64,000 nt of DNA. Origin: Streptomyces sp. D2-8 (GTDB lineage: Bacteria; Actinomycetota; Actinomycetes; Streptomycetales; Streptomycetaceae). Each line of letters begins with the position of its first letter. The stretch's first letter is position 1. The position numbers and the translations under genes were made by a program. The stretch lies in assembly GCF_023184515.1 (NCBI RefSeq), contig NZ_JAAHBP010000021.1:146902-210901 (forward strand), read 5' to 3'. Positions 54,072 through 62,164 of the stretch are shown here, piece after piece. Below the pieces are notes generated by a model. That model saw nothing but the letters and a program-made list of their open reading frames with translations. It did not search any database and was not told the DNA's origin.

Positions 54072-54653
54072 ATGGAAGCGTCAGAGTGCACGACCGTGCG
54101 GTGGTGGCGGTGGCGACGCAACGCGCTCAAGCGGCGCGTCGACGTCGTCGAAGCCTGGGTCGTGCTCGCCGGCTGGGTGCTCGCCCTGCTGGTCGGGCTG
54201 GTCGCGGGGCTGATGGCGGCGGGCACGGTCGAGCGGGCCGTCGATCGGCAGCGGGCCGAGAGCCGCCAGGTTCCGGCGGTGCTCGTCAAGGACGCGCCCG
54301 GCCCGTCACCGGCCCGCGAGGCCAGTGACCAACGGGTGTGGGGCAAGGTGCGGTGGACCGCGGCCGACGGCTCGGCCCACCGGGAGGAAGCCCGGGTACC
54401 GCCCAGGGCGCCGGCCGGGAGCACCGTCTCCGTGTGGGTGAACCGGAGCGGTGACATCACGACCCCACCGGTGTCCGGCGGCGAGGCCTGGCTGCACATC
54501 GCCGTGGGCGGCGCGCTCGCAGGGGCGTTCGCGGGCTGTGCGGTACTGGGAGTCACATGGGTGACCCACCTGGCCCTGGACCGGCGGCGGATGGCCCAGT
54601 GGGACGCGGAGTGGGAGCGGATCGACACACGGAGGGGCTGGAAGACGGGCTGA
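54072..54653 (+). CDS. Rv1733c-like two-helix membrane protein (second copy)
   Basis: 193 aa. A basic N-terminus (RWWRWRRNALKRRVDVVEAW) leads into helix 1 (VLAGWVLALLVGLVAGLMAA). A loop of about 95 residues follows with RWTAADGSAHREEARVPP and STVSVWVNRSGDITTPPV, then helix 2. The protein ends LALDRRRMAQWDAEWERIDT, the same signature as in the copy at 18178. AGGGGG nine bases before the ATG at 54072 supports this start over a GTG at 54039. It is away from the island core, so may be an independent paralogue. Confidence 0.85.
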   Translation: MEASECTTVRWWRWRRNALKRRVDVVEAWVVLAGWVLALLVGLVAGLMAAGTVERAVDRQRAESRQVPAVLVKDAPGPSPAREASDQRVWGKVRWTAADGSAHREEARVPPRAPAGSTVSVWVNRSGDITTPPVSGGEAWLHIAVGGALAGAFAGCAVLGVTWVTHLALDRRRMAQWDAEWERIDTRRGWKTG

Positions 54654-54849
54654 CGTGGCGGTACCGCGGCTGTTCCGCCGCCGTACTCACCGGCTGCCCC
54701 GGCGGCACGGTCAGGTGTGGCCGACCGTGTCCTGGCCGTCGACCGGGCCGCTGACCGCCCGCTGGACCTGAGCAGCCGCTGACCGGACCCCTGCGCCGGG
54801 GGACGGCCGAAGCGGGCCCGGGGCCGGACCCGTACCCGTCCTGCGTGGG

Positions 54850-55305
54850 CTATCGGGACGGCTGCGGGACGGCGGATGCGGACGGGAGGGGCGTGGCTGT
54901 GGGCAGCCGCGCGGTCGCGCCCTCGACCTGCCGCACCGTGTTCTCGCCGGGCCGGTGGCCCGCTCCCGCGCCGGTGGACAGCTGGGACCAGGCACCCAGA
55001 GCCAGGGCGACGGCGGCCGCGGTGGCGACGACCCGTCCCGCGCGCCGGACCTTGGCCCGGCCGTCCAGGTCCCGCCACGCCACGCGGACCCACAGGTCCT
55101 CCGGCTGCCACAGGTCACCGACGGCGTGCGGGGGTTGGAGCTGCCGCCCCGCCGCCCGCTCCTCGGCGGAGGGCTCCCTGGGAGCGGAGACGCGTATGGC
55201 GGACTCGCTGTCCGTGAGGAACCTCAGCCACACCTCGTCGGGGGCCGGGGGAACGCCGGGCGGCTCGTGGGGAGTCCCCCGCCCGTCCGGCTCATCGGTG
55301 GTCAC
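54850..55305 (-). CDS. Hypothetical single-pass membrane protein
   Basis: 151 aa, not recognised. An acidic Pro-rich start is followed by VWLRFLTDSESAIRVSAPRE and a conserved-looking DLWQPEDLWVRVAWRDLDGR. One helix (RVVATAAAVALALGAWSQL) precedes a short Pro/Ser/Ala-rich tail. GTG start at 55305 with AGGGG ten bases upstream. Convergent with the Rv1733c-like gene; the 196 bases between them (54654-54849) hold no feature I can support. Confidence 0.6.
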   Translation of the reverse strand: MTTDEPDGRGTPHEPPGVPPAPDEVWLRFLTDSESAIRVSAPREPSAEERAAGRQLQPPHAVGDLWQPEDLWVRVAWRDLDGRAKVRRAGRVVATAAAVALALGAWSQLSTGAGAGHRPGENTVRQVEGATARLPTATPLPSASAVPQPSR

Positions 55306-55433
55306 GTCCCGTCGTCCCCTCTTTGACCGTCGGCCTGATCACTGCGCAGTGCAAGATCAGTATGCCGCCCGGGCCCCGGAGCCGCCGCCCCGTCCGGGCC
55401 CGCACCGCGCGTCCGAGACCGAGTTGGAACGTG

Positions 55434-55473
55434 CCGTACGGCGGGAGCGCCCGACCGCGCTCCCGCCGTACGG
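55434..55473. terminator. Strong hairpin, perfect 16-bp stem
   Basis: CCGTACGGCGGGAGCG (55434-55449) and CGCTCCCGCCGTACGG (55458-55473) are exact inverted repeats with an eight-base loop. It lies directly after the stop of the permease remnant (minus strand), so it was probably that gene's terminator. Confidence 0.8.
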
Positions 55474-55474
55474 G

Positions 55475-55965
55475 TCAGACCCCGGCCGGCAGGACGTGGT
55501 CGCCGACCTTGTCGGTGCTCAGGCACAGCGAGCAGACGACCGCGTCGTGCGTGCGGCAGGCCGCCACGTCCGGGCGCTCGAACTGCTGCCGGCACACATG
55601 GCACTCGTAGGTGACGGCACTGGGGTTGCCGTCCTTGTCGAACAGCGGCTCGGTGATGCCGTCGTCGGTGCGGCGCAGGTAGTACTTGCCCTGGGTGACC
55701 ACGGCCATGAGCGGCGTGAGGACGAAGGCGATGACGGCCGCGGCGACGGGGGAGTACGGCTGGAGTGCGTCACCGAGGGCGTGGAAGTACAGGGCGATGG
55801 ACAGCCCCGAGGCGGCGACGAAGGGACGACCCCGACCGGGTTGACGGCGTAGAGCATGCCGCGGCGGAACTCGGGGGCGTGCGGGGACAGCTTCAGCACG
55901 TACTTGTTGATGCCGATGTCGGTGGCCACGGTCACCACCCAGGCGATCGCGCAGTTCGACTTCCT
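55475..55965 (-). pseudogene. C-terminal remnant of a permease-like membrane protein with Cys-rich tail
   Basis: Homology-like sequence starts around 55955 in one frame (AIAWVVTVATDIGINKYVLK, RRGMLYAVNPVGVVP). It shifts near 55830 into another frame (FVAASGLSIALYFHALGDAL, VIAFVLTPLMAVVTQGKYYL). The end has a possible metal site, ECHVCRQQFERPDVAACRTH then VVCSLCLSTDK. The N-terminal bulk of the transporter is missing. The family resembles purine-cytosine permease/SSF-type proteins with a Cys tail; the exact family is uncertain. Truncated and frameshifted, therefore non-functional. Confidence 0.75.
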
Positions 55966-56013
55966 GGGTGAAGGGAGTGTTTCGGAGCCGACTCCCCGGG
56001 CGCCGACGGCGGT

Positions 56014-57309
56014 TTACGGCACCCCCAGCTCGAACAGCACGTATCCCGCATACGACCCGGACGCCAGCGCGGCCGTGCCGAGCACCGCGGCCAGGGACGG
56101 CCATCGGAGCCGGCGCATGGCGAGAGCGAGCGGGACGAACAGCGGGAAGAGCGGGAGCAGATAGCGCGAGACGTTGCCGAAGTACTGCTGGGTGGTCATC
56201 ACCATGAGGTAGGAGAGGACGGTGTAGACGACGAGCACGGCAGGCGGTCGCAGCCGTATCAGCAGCACGGTCAGCACCGGCACCATCAGCACCACGCAGA
56301 CGCCGATGACGTCCTCGAAGGGCATCGCGAAGAGATAGTCGAAGTGACCGACCGGGATGGACGTCAGCACGTTGAACGTGTGGACTCCCCAGTCGAACTT
56401 GTGGGCCCAGGCGCCGTCCTGGAGCTTGGAGTAGCCGTTGACGTCGCCCATGCGGTAGTTGACCCAGGCGAGGTAGCCGAACAGGCCCAGCGGCGCGATC
56501 GCCACGGCGGCGAGCGGGCGGCGGACGCCCGGGCGCGGGCCGTCCGGGTGCCAGGCCCCCTTCTTCCCGCGTCGGCGCAGGGTCAGTACCGCGGCGACGG
56601 CGAGGGCGGCGACGAGCGCGACGGCGGTGGGTCGGCAGAGCCCGGCCGCGCAGGTCAGCAGGCCGGCGGTGAGCCAGCGGCGGGTCATGACGGCGTGACA
56701 GGACCACGCGGCGAGGGCCGTGTAGAGGGATTCCGAGTAGCCCGACCACTCCGTGCCCGAGCCGGGCCAGACCGCCCACAGACCGGCCGCGACCAGTCCG
56801 GCCCGGGGGCCGCCCGGGCGGGTCGTCACGGCGTGGATGCCGAGCGCGGCGGCGAACGAGGCGATGACGGAGACCGTCATGCCGGCGCCGTACAGGCCGA
56901 GTCCGGTGCACTCCGAGACCAGCCGCATCAGCGTCGGGTACAGCGGGAAGAACGCCGCCGAGTTGCCCTCCAGGGTGATCAGGCCCGTCGCGCCCGGGAC
57001 CGGTTGCAGGGCGGGGTCGTACCCGTGCTGGGCGATCTGCTGGTACCACCAGCCGTCCCAGCTGGCCAGGACGTCCCAGGCGTGTTCGCCGCCGCCGAAG
57101 CGCGGGTTCTTCTTCCGGAAGTCGCCCGCGGAGTCCAGCAGATACATGAAGACGGCGAAGCCGGCCAGCTTCAGCACGCCGTATGTCAGCAGCACGGGCC
57201 CGTGGCGCACCGCCGCGGCGCGCAGTCGTGGCCACAACTCCCGGGAGCCGCGGGGGGCTTCGGGGTGGTCGAGGCCGGAGGGCGGGCGACGCAACTGGAG
57301 GGTGCTCAT
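56014..57309 (-). CDS. Polytopic glycosyltransferase (PIG-V-like mannosyltransferase)
   Basis: 431 aa with about ten membrane helices. The lumenal motif LASWDGWWYQQIAQHGYDPA near residue 85 is characteristic of polyprenol-phosphate-sugar-dependent GT-C enzymes of the PIG-V type. AAFFPLYPTLMRLVS and EWSGYSESLYTALAAWS follow. The donor is probably polyprenyl-phospho-mannose. Its ATG overlaps the stop of the GT2-GtrA gene upstream, so that gene's polyprenyl-phosphate sugar synthase could make the donor. Acceptor unknown. Confidence 0.87.
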   Translation of the reverse strand: MSTLQLRRPPSGLDHPEAPRGSRELWPRLRAAAVRHGPVLLTYGVLKLAGFAVFMYLLDSAGDFRKKNPRFGGGEHAWDVLASWDGWWYQQIAQHGYDPALQPVPGATGLITLEGNSAAFFPLYPTLMRLVSECTGLGLYGAGMTVSVIASFAAALGIHAVTTRPGGPRAGLVAAGLWAVWPGSGTEWSGYSESLYTALAAWSCHAVMTRRWLTAGLLTCAAGLCRPTAVALVAALAVAAVLTLRRRGKKGAWHPDGPRPGVRRPLAAVAIAPLGLFGYLAWVNYRMGDVNGYSKLQDGAWAHKFDWGVHTFNVLTSIPVGHFDYLFAMPFEDVIGVCVVLMVPVLTVLLIRLRPPAVLVVYTVLSYLMVMTTQQYFGNVSRYLLPLFPLFVPLALAMRRLRWPSLAAVLGTAALASGSYAGYVLFELGVP

Positions 57310-58580
57310 GGGGCGGAGGGTCCTGTCGTACGGCGGGCCGGGAACACCCAGGCCCGGAAGAGGAGGAAGCGCAGCAGCGTCGCGGCCAGGTTGGCGCCGA
57401 CCAGCGTCACCAGCTCCACCCGGTGGCCGGCCCCGGGCGCGGTGTGGTGGAGGACGGCCAGCGAACCGCTGGTCAGGACCAGCCCGACCAGGAAGGCGGC
57501 GAGGCCCTTGAGGTGATGGCGGAGCAGGCCGCCACGGCCCCGCACCCCGAAGGTGAGCCGCCGGTTGGCCGCCGTGTTGGCGATCGCGCTGGCGAGCAGG
57601 GCGAGCGCGTTGGCGGCCTGCGCTCCCGTCGCCGGTCTCAGCACGGTGTACAGCAGCAGGTAGCACAGGGTGCTGGCGGCACCGACGGCGGCGAACCGCA
57701 CCACCTGCCGGGCCAGACCCGCGGGCAGATCCCCGGCGAGATCGCCGCCGTTGCGGCGCAGCTCGGTCAGCGGCAGCCGGCCGCCGGCCAGGGCCCGGCC
57801 GAGCCTGGCCATGCCCCGCAGATCTGCCACCGCCGTGGAGAGGAGGTGGACCCGGCTGTCCGGGTCGTCCACCCAGTCCACCGGCACCTCGTGGATCCGC
57901 AGCCCCGCACGCTCGGCGATGACCAGCAACTCGGTGTCGAAGAACCACTCGCGGTCCTCCACCAGCGGCAGCAGCCGCTCGGCGACGTCCCGCCGCACCG
58001 CCTTGAACCCGCACTGCGCGTCGGAGAACCCCACGGCGAGCGTGGAGCGCAGCAGCCCGTTGTAGCAGCGGGAGATGATCTCCCGTTTCGGTCCGCGCAC
58101 CACCCGCGAGCCACGGGCCAGCCGGGTACCGATGGCGATGTCCGAGTGGCCCGAGATCAGCGGCGCGACCAGCGGCAGCAGCGCGGCGAGGTCGGTGGAC
58201 AGGTCCACGTCCAGATACGCCAGCACCGGGGCGCGGGAGCGTGACCAGGCGGTGTGCAGCGCACGGCCCCGACCCTTCTCGGCCAGCCGGAGGAAGTCCG
58301 TGCCGGGCAGTTCCGCGGCCAGCCGTGCGGCGATCCGCGGGGTCCCGTCGGTGCTGGCGTTGTCGGCGATGGTGATGCGGAAGGCGTAGGGGAAGGTCTC
58401 GCCCAGGTGCGCGTGCAGGCGCCGGACGCACGGCTCCAGGTCGTTCTCCTCGTTGTACACGGGAACGACCACGTCGAGGACGGGGTCCGGGTGGTGCGCG
58501 GGCAGGGGAGCCCGGCGCGGCAACGCGGACGGCTCGGGTATCGGGCGCTCGATCAGGGCCGACCGCCGTACGGTTCGCAT
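57306..58580 (-). CDS. Glycosyltransferase family 2 with GtrA-like C-terminus
   Basis: 424 aa. GT2 domain (about 35-260): LDVVVPVYNEENDLEPCVRR, ITIADNASTDGTPRIAARLA, the D-x-D in VLAYLDVDLSTDLAALLP, and the acceptor-side region QCGFKAVRRDVAERLLPLVE followed by WFFDTELLVIAERAG. This is DPM1/Alg5-like, making polyprenyl-phosphate hexose. The C-terminal about 140 residues are a four-helix GtrA domain (VRFAAVGAASTLCYLLLYTV). It is translationally coupled to the PIG-V-like gene, consistent with donor synthesis and use. Confidence 0.92.
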   Translation of the reverse strand: MRTVRRSALIERPIPEPSALPRRAPLPAHHPDPVLDVVVPVYNEENDLEPCVRRLHAHLGETFPYAFRITIADNASTDGTPRIAARLAAELPGTDFLRLAEKGRGRALHTAWSRSRAPVLAYLDVDLSTDLAALLPLVAPLISGHSDIAIGTRLARGSRVVRGPKREIISRCYNGLLRSTLAVGFSDAQCGFKAVRRDVAERLLPLVEDREWFFDTELLVIAERAGLRIHEVPVDWVDDPDSRVHLLSTAVADLRGMARLGRALAGGRLPLTELRRNGGDLAGDLPAGLARQVVRFAAVGAASTLCYLLLYTVLRPATGAQAANALALLASAIANTAANRRLTFGVRGRGGLLRHHLKGLAAFLVGLVLTSGSLAVLHHTAPGAGHRVELVTLVGANLAATLLRFLLFRAWVFPARRTTGPSAP

Positions 58581-58677
58581 GGCTGTCTCACGGTCTCTTT
58601 CTGGCGCAGGGCATGCCCGCGCGCCGGTTCCGGGCACGCCGAAGGCGCCCGTGGCGGGTGGTGCGCCGAGGAGGTTC

Positions 58678-58693
58678 GGGGCGCGTGCGCCCC
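58678..58693. terminator. Hairpin GGGGCGC-GT-GCGCCCC
   Basis: A perfect 7-bp palindrome with a two-base centre. It lies 25 bases past the stop of the anti-sigma-like gene (minus strand) and before the GT2-GtrA start, so it is probably a terminator separating the two units. Confidence 0.5.
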
Positions 58694-58717
58694 TGACGGG
58701 GAGGGCCGCTCAGGCGG

Positions 58718-59242
58718 CTACTCGGGGTGCACCGATGCGGAGGGTTCCTCGGAGTCCAGAGGGGACGGAGGGGCCGTCGTCGGAGTGGGGGAGGGCGGAG
58801 GAGCGGGCGGCGTCGAGCCGGTCCGGCTCTCGGAGGCCGTGGCCGGCGGCGTGGGGTCGGTCGGCTCGCTCGTCGTCCCGGACGGCGTGCTGCCGCCGGT
58901 CGTGGTCGCCGGCAGGGACGTCTCGGGCTGCCGGGTCGGAGTCGGGCTCGTCGCCGACGGCTCGGTCGTCGGCGTGCTGTCCGGCGAGGCCGTCGGGCTC
59001 GTCGCCGGCTGCGGCCGGTGATCGGCGGGGGGCTGGGCCCGGGTGAGCAGGCCGGGCAGCAGGGCCAGCCCGACGCTGAGCCCGGCCACCGCCACGGCGG
59101 AGCCGCCGGCCTTCCACAGCAACCGCGACCGGCGGCGGGCCCGGATGCCCGCGTGCAGCCGCCGCCGGTGCGCGGGCTCGTAAGGGGTGTGCTGCCGGGT
59201 GTCGCGCATCAGCCGCGACAGGTCCCGCTCGAAGTCGTCCAT
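58718..59242 (-). CDS. Single-pass membrane protein encoded beside ECF sigma (possible anti-sigma)
   Basis: 174 aa. Cytosolic head (MDDFERDLSRLMRDTRQHTP, ARRRSRLLWK), one helix (AGGSAVAVAGLSVGLALLPG), then about 100 residues of Ser/Thr/Pro-rich low-complexity sequence, presumably outside the cell. AAAGGAG five bases before the ATG. It follows the sigma gene by 11 bases, the usual place for an anti-sigma factor, but no zinc anti-sigma H-x3-C-x2-C motif is visible. Role therefore uncertain. Confidence 0.75.
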   Translation of the reverse strand: MDDFERDLSRLMRDTRQHTPYEPAHRRRLHAGIRARRRSRLLWKAGGSAVAVAGLSVGLALLPGLLTRAQPPADHRPQPATSPTASPDSTPTTEPSATSPTPTRQPETSLPATTTGGSTPSGTTSEPTDPTPPATASESRTGSTPPAPPPSPTPTTAPPSPLDSEEPSASVHPE

Positions 59243-59253
59243 CGGTTCTCCTT

Positions 59254-59760
59254 TCACCCCACGGGCCTGACGGCGTCGGACAGGATCTGGCGGAGCCGCG
59301 CGACTCCGCGTGAGGCATGGGACCGGGCAGTGCCCACCGGGCAGCCCAGGGCCTGGGCGACCTGGGCCTCGGGCAGGTCCTCGTAGTAGCGCAGCACCAC
59401 CGCGGCCCGCTGCTTCGGCGACAGCAGGGCCAGCGCCGCCTCCAGCCGCGAACGCTCCGCGACGGCGGACGACAGGTCGCCGGGGCCGGCCCGGTCGGGC
59501 AGCTGCTCCACCGGGCGCTCCCCCCACCAGCGGCGCCGCGCCGAGCGGGCCGCCAGCCGCACCAGCACCGTGCGGACGTACGCCTCCGGAGCCTGCTCGG
59601 CGACCTTCGGCCAGGCGAACCACAACTTGACCAAGGCCTCCTGCACCAGATCCTCGGCACGCTGCCGGTCACCCCCCGTGAGCAGACGCGCGACATGGAG
59701 CAGCGCCGACCAACGGGCGGCCGCGAACTCGTCGAAGCCGTCCGCCCGAACCTGCTCCAT
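59254..59760 (-). CDS. ECF RNA polymerase sigma factor, SigE family
   Basis: 168 aa. Region 2: FDEFAAARWSALLHVARLLT, RQRAEDLVQEALVKLWFAWP. Region 4: LLSPKQRAAVVLRYYEDLPE, AQVAQALGCPVGTARSHASR. This is the actinomycete SigE-family ECF group with the W-P motif after region 2. It probably drives its own operon with the membrane protein downstream. Start at 59760; an in-frame GTG two codons earlier is possible. Confidence 0.93.
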   Translation of the reverse strand: MEQVRADGFDEFAAARWSALLHVARLLTGGDRQRAEDLVQEALVKLWFAWPKVAEQAPEAYVRTVLVRLAARSARRRWWGERPVEQLPDRAGPGDLSSAVAERSRLEAALALLSPKQRAAVVLRYYEDLPEAQVAQALGCPVGTARSHASRGVARLRQILSDAVRPVG

Positions 59761-59880
59761 CCTCACCGTCCTGCGTCTCAGTGGCCCCCTACACCTCTCA
59801 AAAGACGCCGGCCCCCACGGCACGATGCACTCGAAACCTGTGATCCACCTCACCCTCGTGGTGCCGACCCCGGGCATGCG

Positions 59881-59910
59881 GAAGGGCCCGTGCACAGGCA
59901 CGGGCCCTTC
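59881..59910. terminator. Strong hairpin, perfect 13-bp stem
   Basis: GAAGGGCCCGTGC (59881-59893), loop ACAG, GCACGGGCCCTTC (59898-59910). It lies 42 bases past the stop of the DUF6479-like gene on the minus strand, and upstream of the sigma gene, so it insulates the two. Confidence 0.85.
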
Positions 59911-59952
59911 TGTCAGGACTGCGCGGCTGCCCCGAGCCACCGCCCCGGGGGG

Positions 59953-60315
59953 TCAGCCGCCCGGGCCGCCGCTGCCGAACGAACCGCTGCCGCCCTCGTT
60001 CCAGCGCGGGCGCTCCTGCGACGCGCTCGTCCGGTCGCTCATGGTGCCGTGACCCTTCAGCTGGTGCGGGGTCAGGCGTTCCTCGCTCCGGGGGACCTCC
60101 TCGGGCTCCCGGCGCTCACTCGTCTCGCGGACCGGGCCCCCTTCGGGCAGCCGCGGCTGCTCGTCCGGGCGCGGTGTGGGCAGCTCCTTGCGCTTGACAC
60201 GAACGCCGAGGACGAAGGCCCCCAGCAGCAGGGCCACGACCACCACACCCGCCACGATCAGCCCGATGCCGACGGCGCCACTGCCCGCGGCCATCTCCAT
60301 CCATGCGCTATTCAT
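59953..60315 (-). CDS. Small membrane protein, DUF6479-like
   Basis: 120 aa. One N-terminal helix (VGIGLIVAGVVVVALLLGAF, VLGVRVKRKE) followed by a polar tail. The tail has PRPDEQPRLPEGGPVRETSE, EERLTPHQLKGHGT and a Gly/Ser-rich end. This is the arrangement of the Streptomyces DUF6479 family, of unknown function. Start at 60315 (MNSAWMEM); a start five codons later is also possible and no strong ribosome site decides it. Confidence 0.8.
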   Translation of the reverse strand: MNSAWMEMAAGSGAVGIGLIVAGVVVVALLLGAFVLGVRVKRKELPTPRPDEQPRLPEGGPVRETSERREPEEVPRSEERLTPHQLKGHGTMSDRTSASQERPRWNEGGSGSFGSGGPGG

Positions 60316-60434
60316 GGCACGCGGGTACCCCTGGTCCACTTCGTGAACCTGCTGGGCACAGGCGAGGGCCGCATCGCGCGGAACCCTTGGGAACACCGGG
60401 TTTGACCGGCGTCGGCCGGGGCTACCCGCGCTGT

Positions 60435-60809
60435 GTGACTTCGACGACATCCCAGCAGGAGCTGTTCCGGTTCCTGGAGGACCGCTTCGCCTGTGCGCAG
60501 GCATGCACCGAGTGCGCGCGGGCGTGCGCGCTGCGCGCGAGCCTCGTGGATCCCGACGGCACCGAGAACCAGGAACTCGTACGGCGCAAGGGCATCATGT
60601 GCGCGGAGGTCTGCGACGCGACGTGCCGTGTGCTGTCCGAGCAGAACCAGGTGGATGAGTCCAGCATCCGCATCCAGGTGGAGTGGTGCCGGACCGTGTG
60701 CCTGGAGGCCGCCCACGTCTTCGACCGGCAACCGGGAGCGGAGGACTCGGCGGCGGCGTGCCGCGCATGCGCACGGGCGTGCACGGACTTCCTCGCCACG
60801 CTGAACTGA
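60435..60809 (+). CDS. Cys-rich four-helix bundle protein (copper storage / DUF326-like)
   Basis: 124 aa with about 14 cysteines placed on helices: FACAQACTECARACALRASL, GIMCAEVCDATCRVLSEQ, VEWCRTVCLEAAHVF, ACRACARACTDFLATLN. The C-x3-C-x2-C-x3-C spacing along helices is typical of DUF326/Csp-like four-helix bundles that hold Cu(I) in their core. No signal peptide, so cytosolic. GTG at 60435 is the likeliest start; no strong ribosome site. A 9-bp tandem repeat begins at its stop codon. Confidence 0.85.
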   Translation: MTSTTSQQELFRFLEDRFACAQACTECARACALRASLVDPDGTENQELVRRKGIMCAEVCDATCRVLSEQNQVDESSIRIQVEWCRTVCLEAAHVFDRQPGAEDSAAACRACARACTDFLATLN

Positions 60810-60865
60810 CAACACTGACAACACTGACAACACTGACCACGCTGACAGCACCGACAACGCCGAAC
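60807..60865. repeat. 9-bp tandem repeat TGACAACAC and derivatives
   Basis: Three exact TGACAACAC units follow the stop codon of the Cys-rich gene, then decayed copies (TGACCACGC, TGACAGCAC, CGACAACGC). The tract is AT-richer than its surroundings. It lies between the Cys-rich gene and the acyl-CoA dehydrogenase gene. Confidence 0.85.
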
Positions 60866-60944
60866 CGACAACGCCATTCCCTATTTCTGGAACACGTTCT
60901 ACGGTGTGCGCCGACAGGACCGGCCTTGGGAGCCTGGAGGCGCC

Positions 60945-62123
60945 GTGCACCTCGAATACACGCCCGAGCAGCAGCGGCTGCGCACCGAACTGCGGTCCTA
61001 CTTCGCCGAACTGGTCCCGGACCACATGTACGCCCGGCACGGCGAGCCGGCCGCCCAGAAGCGGTTCTACCGCGAGACCATCCGGCGGCTCGGCACGGAC
61101 GGCTGGCTCGGCGTCGGCTGGCCGAGGGAGTACGGCGGGCGCGGCCTGACGGCGATGGAGCAGTTCATCTTCTTCGACGAGGCCGCCCAGGCCGGCGTTC
61201 CGCTGCCGCTCATGGCGCTCAACACCGTCGGCCCCACGATCATGCGGTACGGCACCGACGAGCAGAAGGCGTACTTCCTGCCGAAGATCCTCGCCGGCGA
61301 GATCGACTTCGCCATCGGCTACAGCGAGCCCGGCGCGGGCACCGACCTCGCGTCGCTGCGCACCAGGGCGGTGCGGGACGGCGACCACTACGTCGTCGAC
61401 GGCCAGAAGATCTGGACGACCAACGGCGACACGGCCGACTGGGTGTGGCTGGCGGTCCGCACCGACCCGGACGCCCCGCCGCACAAGGGCATCACCATGC
61501 TCCTGGTGCCGACCTCCGACCCCGGCTACTCCTGCACCCTGATCAACACCCTCGCCTCGCACGACACCACCGCGAGCTACTACGAGAACGTACGCGTCCC
61601 CGTCTCCCGCCGGGTCGGCGCCGAGAACCAGGGCTGGCGGCTCATCACCAACCAGCTCAACCACGAACGCGTGACCCTGGCCGCCCACGGCACCATGGCG
61701 ATCCGCGCCCTGCACGACGTGCGGCGCTGGACGACGGAGACCAAGCTCGCCGACGGCCGCCGGGTCGCCGACCTGCCGTGGGTGCGCCGCCTCCTGGCCC
61801 GCACCCACGCCCGGCTGGACGCGCTCAAACTGCTCAACTGGCAGATGGTCGGCGCGGTCCAGGACGGCACCCTCACCCCGCAGGACGCCTCCGCCGTCAA
61901 GGTGTACGGCTCGGAGGCCCGGCGCGACGCCTACGCCTGGCTCATGGAGATCGTCGCGGCCCTCGGCGCCCTGAAGGAGGGCTCGGCCGGCGCGGCCCTG
62001 CACGGCGAACTGGAACGCGGTTACCGCTCGGCGGTCATCTTCACCTTCGGCGGGGGCAACAACGAGATCCAGCGGGAGATCATCTCGTGGATCGGGCTGG
62101 GGATGCCGAGGGTGCGGCGCTGA
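60945..62123 (+). CDS. Acyl-CoA dehydrogenase
   Basis: 392 aa, normal length. N-terminal helical domain (LEYTPEQQRLRTELRSYFAE, WPREYGGRGLTAMEQFIFFD). Beta-barrel FAD/substrate region: IGYSEPGAGTDLASLRTRAV, YVVDGQKIWTTNGDTADWVW. The C-terminal domain ends FTFGGGNNEIQREIISWIGL. Resembles the FadE-type enzymes of lipid or steroid side-chain breakdown. The GTG at 60945 has GGAGG four bases upstream. Single gene; substrate unknown. Confidence 0.93.
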   Translation: MHLEYTPEQQRLRTELRSYFAELVPDHMYARHGEPAAQKRFYRETIRRLGTDGWLGVGWPREYGGRGLTAMEQFIFFDEAAQAGVPLPLMALNTVGPTIMRYGTDEQKAYFLPKILAGEIDFAIGYSEPGAGTDLASLRTRAVRDGDHYVVDGQKIWTTNGDTADWVWLAVRTDPDAPPHKGITMLLVPTSDPGYSCTLINTLASHDTTASYYENVRVPVSRRVGAENQGWRLITNQLNHERVTLAAHGTMAIRALHDVRRWTTETKLADGRRVADLPWVRRLLARTHARLDALKLLNWQMVGAVQDGTLTPQDASAVKVYGSEARRDAYAWLMEIVAALGALKEGSAGAALHGELERGYRSAVIFTFGGGNNEIQREIISWIGLGMPRVRR

Positions 62124-62135
62124 CGGGGCCTGCGT

Positions 62136-62163
62136 GAGCGGCTGCCGGGCCGTGCGACCGCTC
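62136..62163. terminator. Hairpin between convergent genes
   Basis: GAGCGG (62136-62141) and CCGCTC (62158-62163) are inverted repeats with a 16-base loop. They lie between the acyl-CoA dehydrogenase stop and the lactate dehydrogenase stop at 62165. A modest bidirectional terminator. Confidence 0.4.
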
Positions 62164-62164
62164 G

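Noticed and set aside
54654..54849. Possible small gene between the Rv1733c-like and membrane protein genes
   Set aside because: The frames are short, Arg/Pro-rich and lack a ribosome site; both flanking genes end here, so it is a normal convergent spacer.
60595..60877. Repetitive Val-Ser-Val or Cys-Gln repeat peptides on the minus strand
   Set aside because: They arise from reading the TGACAACAC tandem repeat antisense and have no start signals.
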